Positions 27,324 to 32,734 of a stretch of 32,734 nucleotides of DNA are shown here, one piece after another. The stretch spans positions 1 to 32,734 of the forward strand of contig JAKIWQ010000013.1 of the NCBI GenBank assembly GCA_022749935.1, given 5' to 3'. This stretch comes from Thermoplasmata archaeon (GTDB taxonomy: Archaea > Thermoplasmatota > Thermoplasmata > Lutacidiplasmatales > UBA184). Positions within the stretch are counted from its first letter, which is position 1. Every line of letters starts with the position of its first letter. The position numbers and the translations under genes are program-made. The notes beneath the pieces are model-generated. The model searched no databases, was not told the DNA's origin, and saw only the letters and a list, made by a program, of their open reading frames with translations.

Positions 27324-27388
27324 GCGGCGCCGCGGTTCGGGCGAACCTAATCAAGGCGGCGGCCCTCGACCCTTCGCTGGGGAAGTAG

Positions 27389-27601
27389 GTGACCGACGGA
27401 CCGGGAAAGGACCACTGGGAAGCGGAGCTTCGGATGCTGCGGCAGGAACTCCAAGAGCTCCGGGCCGAGCAGAAGGAGATGGCGACGGCGATCAACCAGC
27501 TCGTCACTACGTTCCGGGCGCTCGCCACCCATCTCGGGATCGCCTCCGAGCCGTACTCCCGCAAGACCGCGAACGACCGCGACCTCCGCGGGTTCGCCTA
27601 G
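27389..27601 (+). CDS. Small coiled-coil protein
   Basis: 70 aa; EAELRMLRQELQELRAEQKEMATAINQLVTTFRALATHLGI heptad-like. Confidence 0.65.
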   Translation: MTDGPGKDHWEAELRMLRQELQELRAEQKEMATAINQLVTTFRALATHLGIASEPYSRKTANDRDLRGFA

Positions 27602-27613
27602 GCCGGGGTCGTC

Positions 27614-29422
27614 GTGCGCATCCAGTACCGGGTCGACGCCCTCGACCGGGTTGGTCACCGTGGCCGGGTGACCCTCGATCTCGAGGGCGTCGAGCAACCG
27701 ACGCTCGACCTGGTGCTCCCGTCCTGGGTTCCGGGGTCCTACAAGCTCGTCAACTACGTCCGGGGAATCCGCGACCTCGCCGCGCGTGGGGCCGAGGATG
27801 GCCCGGCCGTAGGCGTTCAACGGGTTGGGGCAGACCGGTGGAGATTGGCCACCGCGGGAATCCCGCGCGTCCGAGTACAGTACACGGTGTACGGCCACCA
27901 GATGGTGAATGAGGCGTTCGACCTGACCTCCGACCACATGTTCCTCAACGCCGCCCTCGCGCTCGTCTACGTGGACGGACACCTGGACGAACCGGTCACG
28001 GTCGAGCTCCACCTACCGCCCGAGTGGCGGGTCGTCACCGAGCTCGAGGAGGTCCTCACCCACCCTCCGACCTACCGGGCCCGGAACTACGACGAGCTGG
28101 TCGACAGTCCCATCGACGCCGGCCGGCCGCTCGTCCTGACCATCCGTCCCCTCGGGATCCCTCACCGGATCTCGATCTGCGGCGACGGGGGAAACTACGA
28201 GGCCCATCGCCTCGAGGAGGACCTGGGGAAGATCGTGGAGGCGGCGACCCGGCTCGTCGGAGAGTCCCCCCTGAAGGGGTACACCTTTTTCATCCACCTG
28301 AGCGACATCCCCGACGGGGCCCTCGAGCACGCGTCGTCCAATTCGTCGGTCTTCGTACGGACCGTCTTCGAGCCGCTGGAGCGCTACCAGCGCTTCCTAT
28401 CGACCCAGAGCCATGAGTACTTCCACCTCTGGAACGTGAAGCGGATCCGTCCGAAGGTCCTCGGGCCGTTCGACTACACGCAGGAGAACTACACGGGCCA
28501 GCTCTGGTGGATGGAGGGAACGACCGACTACTTTTCGGACCTCGTCCTCCGGCGCGCAGGACTCTACACCCCCGCCAAGTACCTCGAGGAGGCGGCCAAG
28601 ATTGCGCGCGCGGTCCTCCTGACGCCCGGTCGGAATTCCCTCTCGCTCGAAGAGCTCTCCCGAATCGCGTGGGTCGACCTCTACCAACCGTTCGAGGAGA
28701 CGCCGAACCAGTCGGTCTCCTACTACGCGAAAGGGTACCTCGTCTCCCTCTGCCTCGACCTCGAAATCCGACACCGGACCGAGACGAAGGCCTCGCTCGA
28801 GAGCGTGATCCGGCTCCTCTGGAACGAGTACGGCAAGACCGGCCGGGGGCTCGACGAGGACGAACTCCAGCCGGTGGCCGAACGGGCGACCGGACTCGAC
28901 CTGGCCGAGTGGTTCGACCGCTACGTTCGGGGGACCGCCGAGGTCGACGTCGACCGGTTCGCCGGGTTCGCGGGACTCACCTTCGGTCCGAAACCCAAGC
29001 CCGCCGACGACGACGCTCCGGAACCCGGGTACCTGGGGATCCGGTTCGAGGACGGGGGCGGGTCGGTCCGAATCAATCAGGTCCTGCTCGACACACCCGG
29101 GCATCGGGCGGGGCTCAGCCCCGGGGACGAGATCGTCGCGATCAACTCGACCCGGGTGTCGCATGCGAAGTTCGAGAAGGAACTCGAGTCCTACCCACCG
29201 GGGACCTCCGTGGACCTCGCGGTGTTTCGACGGGGGTACTTGCGCCACGTCGCGGTCACCACGGGGAAGGCCCCTCCCCAAAAGTACCGGTTCGCCCCCC
29301 TCGAGCGAGCGACAGACGTCGCCCGAAAGGTCCACGAAAGCTGGCTGGGGATCCCTTGGGAACCCTCCAAGCCGGCCGGAGAGGCGCGGAAAGACCCGGC
29401 GCCTCCCCCTCCTAGTACCTAG
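27614..29422 (+). CDS. M61 family peptidase with PDZ domain
   Basis: HEYFHLWNVKRIRPKVLGPFDYTQENYTGQLWWMEGTTDYFSDLVLRRAG; PDZ GYLGIRFEDGGGSVRINQVLLDTPGHRAGLSPGDEIVAIN. Confidence 0.94.
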   Translation: MRIQYRVDALDRVGHRGRVTLDLEGVEQPTLDLVLPSWVPGSYKLVNYVRGIRDLAARGAEDGPAVGVQRVGADRWRLATAGIPRVRVQYTVYGHQMVNEAFDLTSDHMFLNAALALVYVDGHLDEPVTVELHLPPEWRVVTELEEVLTHPPTYRARNYDELVDSPIDAGRPLVLTIRPLGIPHRISICGDGGNYEAHRLEEDLGKIVEAATRLVGESPLKGYTFFIHLSDIPDGALEHASSNSSVFVRTVFEPLERYQRFLSTQSHEYFHLWNVKRIRPKVLGPFDYTQENYTGQLWWMEGTTDYFSDLVLRRAGLYTPAKYLEEAAKIARAVLLTPGRNSLSLEELSRIAWVDLYQPFEETPNQSVSYYAKGYLVSLCLDLEIRHRTETKASLESVIRLLWNEYGKTGRGLDEDELQPVAERATGLDLAEWFDRYVRGTAEVDVDRFAGFAGLTFGPKPKPADDDAPEPGYLGIRFEDGGGSVRINQVLLDTPGHRAGLSPGDEIVAINSTRVSHAKFEKELESYPPGTSVDLAVFRRGYLRHVAVTTGKAPPQKYRFAPLERATDVARKVHESWLGIPWEPSKPAGEARKDPAPPPPST

Positions 29423-30387
29423 GTAGGTAGGGGGACCGCCTTGCGGCCATACCGCCACTCGCCTTCCATCGGATAGAGGCGGCGCAGCCTCGTCCCGACC
29501 TTCGAACCGAGTTGGATCTCGCCCGGAACCGCGTCGGTGACCTGCAGGGTCAGACGCACCCCCGGCGCGAGCTCGGCCAGGACCACCCCGTACGGCCCGA
29601 GTGCCTCCACTTGCGCGTCGAACTCGGTGGGTTGGCCTCCCTGGCCGATCACCGTCGCGGCGACCACCCGGCCCCCGTCGCGGGGGAGGGACTCCACCGA
29701 AAGGCGATCGCTCCGACCGCATCCGCGGCAGGTTCCGCGCCGAGGAAAGGTGAGGTGAGCGCAGTGGGCGCAACGGTCGGCCTCGAGTCGCCATCGGCTC
29801 GGGAGGTTTTCGAGGTACCGGGCCCTCGGGACATACGCCCCCTCGGAGACCTGACCGGTGGCGGTCCCCGCCCAACCTTCGGCCGCCTCAGGAGTCCAGG
29901 GGGGAGCGGTCGGGTGGCTTCCGACGGTCGTGACCGGAAGGATCGCCCGCGCGCGCGAGGCGGCATCCTCGGAGACTCCGCCAGCCGCCCAATCCGGCGG
30001 CGCGGACGCGGGGTGCGGACCCATTCGAAGGGCGAATGCCTCGGTCCCGCGGGGGCCGGTGGGAGGGACCACGATCACGTAGGAAGGCCCCTCCGCCGGC
30101 GCGGCGAGCGCATCCGTCACGGCGCTGGCGAGCGCGAGCGGGCCGTCCTCGAACCGCCTGAGATCGACCGGGCCCCCGAGGAGCGCCGCCAACCCCCACT
30201 CGGCGACGGGCGGGATGGCTCCGATCCAGCAAACGCGCGTGGAGGGACCCGCCGGGCCGGCCGGGCCGAGCGCCTCGAGTGCGGTCGCCGCGAGGGTGAA
30301 CGGGTCCTCGTCCGGCGCGGCGACATGCCGGCCCTGTACGACGAATCGCGGTAGGTAGACCGCGGCGTGTTCGAACCCTCGAACCAT
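29419..30387 (-). CDS. HMG-CoA synthase-like N-terminal region joined to DUF35 zinc-ribbon/OB domain
   Basis: VRGFEHAAVYLPRFVVQGRHV... then CAHCAHLTFPRRGTCRGCGRSDRLSVESLPRDGGRVVAATVI; ATG at 30387 follows the thiolase stop. Confidence 0.72.
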   Translation of the reverse strand: MVRGFEHAAVYLPRFVVQGRHVAAPDEDPFTLAATALEALGPAGPAGPSTRVCWIGAIPPVAEWGLAALLGGPVDLRRFEDGPLALASAVTDALAAPAEGPSYVIVVPPTGPRGTEAFALRMGPHPASAPPDWAAGGVSEDAASRARAILPVTTVGSHPTAPPWTPEAAEGWAGTATGQVSEGAYVPRARYLENLPSRWRLEADRCAHCAHLTFPRRGTCRGCGRSDRLSVESLPRDGGRVVAATVIGQGGQPTEFDAQVEALGPYGVVLAELAPGVRLTLQVTDAVPGEIQLGSKVGTRLRRLYPMEGEWRYGRKAVPLPT

Positions 30388-30388
30388 G

Positions 30389-31552
30389 CTAGCCTCGCGC
30401 AAAGAGTGCGACGGCGGCGGTGGCTCCGGCCCCTCCGACGTTGTGGGCGAGCGCCGTCTCCGCGTCCGGGATCTGCCGCGCGCCGGCCCCGCCCCGGAGT
30501 TGGAGGAAGATCTCGTAGACCTGGCTCACGCCGGTGGCGCCGATCGGATGTCCCTTGGCCTTCAGTCCGCCGTCCGGATTCACGGGGAGGCGGCCGGTGG
30601 GGCGGGTGGCCCCGGAGAGGGTGAGGTCTACGGCCCCACCGCGCGGTACGAAGCCGAGGTCCTCGAGGGCCAGGAGCTCGGCGATGGTGAAGCAGTCGTG
30701 GACCTCCAGAAAGTCGACCGCGGAACGGTCGATCCCCGCCATCGCGAACGCGGCGTCCCCGGCCCGGCGACTCGCGTCGAATCGGGTGAGCTCGGCCCGC
30801 TCCTGGACGGCGAGCCGATCGGAAGCCGCGCCCAGTCCTTCCACGAACACCGGGGTGTCGGTGTACTTCCGTGCGTGTTCCGCCGAGGCGAGCACGATCG
30901 CGGCGGCTCCGTCGCTGACGGGGCAACAGTCGTAGAGGCCGAGCGGGTCGGCGACCCGCGGCGCCCGCAGGACGTCCTCCCGGGCGACCCGTTTCTGGAA
31001 GTGGGCGTTGGGGTTGCGGGTGCCGTTCTCGTGGTTCTTCGAGGCGACCTCGGCGAGCGCGTCGCGCGCATGGGGGTACCGCGCCACGTACTCCGACGCG
31101 ATCAGGCCGTAGACCCCGGCGAACGTCAAGCCCGCGAGCCGCTCCCACTCGGTATCCCCGGAGACCCCGAGCCAGTACCGCCGGCGAGCGTTCAGGAGGT
31201 CGGTCATCTTTTCGAGTCCGGCGACGAGAACGAGGTCGGCCTCCCCTCGTTCGACCGCACGTACTCCCTCGCGCACGGCGAATCCTCCGGAGGCGCAGGC
31301 GTTCTCCACGCGCACCGTGGGGATCCCCGCGGGAGAGATCTCCTCGGCCAGTACGGCCGAAGAATTCCCGATCTGCCATCCCCCGAACCCGAGCGTCGCC
31401 AAGAACGCTTCCCCCAGGGACGAACGGTCGGCCCCACGGTCGATGCTCGCCAACGCGCCGTCGACCGCCGTCCGAAGGAGCGCCCGGGGTCCGTCCGCCA
31501 GCACTCCGAACCGGGTGTGGCCGGCGCCCACGACCGCCGCTCGATGAGTCAC
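30389..31552 (-). CDS. Thiolase (acetyl-CoA acetyltransferase family)
   Basis: VENACASGGFAVREGVRAV, CCPVSDGAAAIVLAS, LEVHDCFTIAELLALEDLG, NPDGGLKAKGHPIGATG; GTG start at 31552. Confidence 0.94.
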   Translation of the reverse strand: MTHRAAVVGAGHTRFGVLADGPRALLRTAVDGALASIDRGADRSSLGEAFLATLGFGGWQIGNSSAVLAEEISPAGIPTVRVENACASGGFAVREGVRAVERGEADLVLVAGLEKMTDLLNARRRYWLGVSGDTEWERLAGLTFAGVYGLIASEYVARYPHARDALAEVASKNHENGTRNPNAHFQKRVAREDVLRAPRVADPLGLYDCCPVSDGAAAIVLASAEHARKYTDTPVFVEGLGAASDRLAVQERAELTRFDASRRAGDAAFAMAGIDRSAVDFLEVHDCFTIAELLALEDLGFVPRGGAVDLTLSGATRPTGRLPVNPDGGLKAKGHPIGATGVSQVYEIFLQLRGGAGARQIPDAETALAHNVGGAGATAAVALFARG

Positions 31553-31616
31553 CGTGTCCCACCCACGAACCGTCTTATCGCCCGAGCCCCTCGAGCCTCT
31601 TAACGAGGGAGCCCCG

Positions 31617-32192
31617 GTGAGCGACGAACCGCCGATCGTAGTGGGAGTCTCCGGGGCGAGCGGCACGCCCATCGCGGTCCGGGTCCTCGAGGCGCTACGC
31701 ACCGCCCGCCGACCGGTCGCCCTCGTCGTCTCGGACGGAGCGCGCGCGGTCCTGCAGGAGGAGTGTGACCTCGCCCCCGACGCCCTGGCGGCGTACGCTA
31801 CCGTCGCCTACTCCGACCACGACCTCGGGGCGCCGATCGCGAGCGGCTCGCGCGCGACGGGTGGGATGGTCGTCGTCCCCTGTTCGGGGAACACCGCCGC
31901 GCGCATCGCCCTCGGCCTCGGGGACACGCTCCTGACCCGGGCGGCTCAGGTCCACTTGAAGGAGCGTCGTCGGTTGATCGTCGTGCCCCGGGAAACCCCC
32001 CTCCCGACGACGCTCTTGCGCCACCTCACGACCCTGAGCGAACTCGGGGTCGTGGTGCTGGACGCGGCCCCTCCCTACTACTTGCACCCGAAGTCGGTCG
32101 ACGACCAGACGTCGTACCTGGCGGGGAAGGTCCTCGACCACCTGGGCGTCCCCCACGAACTCTACCGGGGCTGGAGGTCGGAGCGGGCGTGA
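31617..32192 (+). CDS. ubiX: Flavin prenyltransferase UbiX
   Basis: VVGVSGASGTPIAVRVLEAL, VVPCSGNTAARIALGLGDTLLTRAAQVHLKERRRLIVVPRETPL; GTG start at 31617. Confidence 0.95.
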   Translation: MSDEPPIVVGVSGASGTPIAVRVLEALRTARRPVALVVSDGARAVLQEECDLAPDALAAYATVAYSDHDLGAPIASGSRATGGMVVVPCSGNTAARIALGLGDTLLTRAAQVHLKERRRLIVVPRETPLPTTLLRHLTTLSELGVVVLDAAPPYYLHPKSVDDQTSYLAGKVLDHLGVPHELYRGWRSERA

Positions 32193-32734
32193 ACCGTCGG
32201 GAGCTCTTCCAACGACTCTTGCCGGCCCCGCTCGTCGCGACGGCCCTGCTCCTGATCCTCCTCATCCTCCTGACGCCGGTCCTCGTACCGAACGGCCAGC
32301 CCGCGGCGGGCACGATCTTCACCCAGGCGGAGCTGATCGTCGACCGGGTCTCGACCTCCAACGTCACGAACTTCTACCTCCGGGCCCTCGGTTCCACCGT
32401 GCGGTACGCCGAGATCCAGGTCGGCGTCGCCTCCGGGTTCAACTGGACCGGCGGCTTCCCCAGTCCCCCGCTCGCGTGGTCGTCGCTCACGAACCAGAAC
32501 AACCTGCTCGCCTTCCAGTTCAATACGACCGCCAACCCCATCGTCCTCAACATCACCATCCTCTACTCCGTACCGGGAGGCAGCGCCTACTACGTCGGTG
32601 TCTTCGCGTTCTACGTGGGGATCCCCGGCGGCTCGTCCGTCCCGTCGTTGATGGCGGTCACGACCACCTCCGGGACCAGCCTCGGCTCGGGCGTGAACGT
32701 GGAAAGCCTCTCCTCCCTCCCGGCCACCATACTA
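32189..32734 (+). CDS. Membrane-anchored/secreted hypothetical protein, 3' truncated by window edge
   Basis: GTG overlaps the ubiX stop; MNRRELFQRLLPAPLVATALLLILLILLTPVLVPN then Ser/Thr/Asn-rich exported-type sequence. Confidence 0.7.
   Translation, partial: MNRRELFQRLLPAPLVATALLLILLILLTPVLVPNGQPAAGTIFTQAELIVDRVSTSNVTNFYLRALGSTVRYAEIQVGVASGFNWTGGFPSPPLAWSSLTNQNNLLAFQFNTTANPIVLNITILYSVPGGSAYYVGVFAFYVGIPGGSSVPSLMAVTTTSGTSLGSGVNVESLSSLPATIL

Noticed and set aside
1-32734. CRISPR arrays, rRNA, tRNA, transposases, phage genes
   Set aside because: No regularly spaced repeats, rRNA/tRNA consensus, or recognisable transposase/integrase proteins seen; gene content is core chromosomal.

Overview
This is a GC-rich archaeal chromosomal window, probably Thermoplasmatota-like (lineage is inferred, not computed). 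It is densely packed with about 36 protein genes. I saw no rRNA, tRNA, CRISPR or transposon. Recognisable blocks: (1) aEF1A (5'-truncated), uS10, archaetidylserine decarboxylase and synthase, MptD-like aldolase, with citrate synthase and an MFS gene on the opposite strand; (2) RAM-domain protein, SAM hydrolase, DnaJ, RsmC-like methyltransferase; (3) a uS13-uS4-uS11-RpoD operon facing pelota; (4) a second MFS gene that appears to use a CTG start, a tandem GNAT, a DoxX-like protein and a phosphoesterase; (5) a tandem ribbon-helix-helix regulator plus a divergent FtsZ-like GTPase, preceded by a perfect 9-bp inverted repeat, resembling the haloarchaeal cdrS-ftsZ2 arrangement; (6) TrmY, HAD phosphatase, cation/proton antiporter, SWIM protein and a Tes-like radical SAM protein (tetraether lipid synthase family); (7) M61 peptidase, an HMG-CoA-synthase-like/DUF35 hybrid, thiolase and UbiX. 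The strongest leads are the tandem-RHH/FtsZ-like operon with its operator and altered T7 loop, the 3' overlap of all seven convergent gene pairs, uS13 with lysine/alanine-rich tails and a structured leader, the HMGCS-like/DUF35 hybrid, and a 41-bp divergent promoter built on one palindromic TATA.
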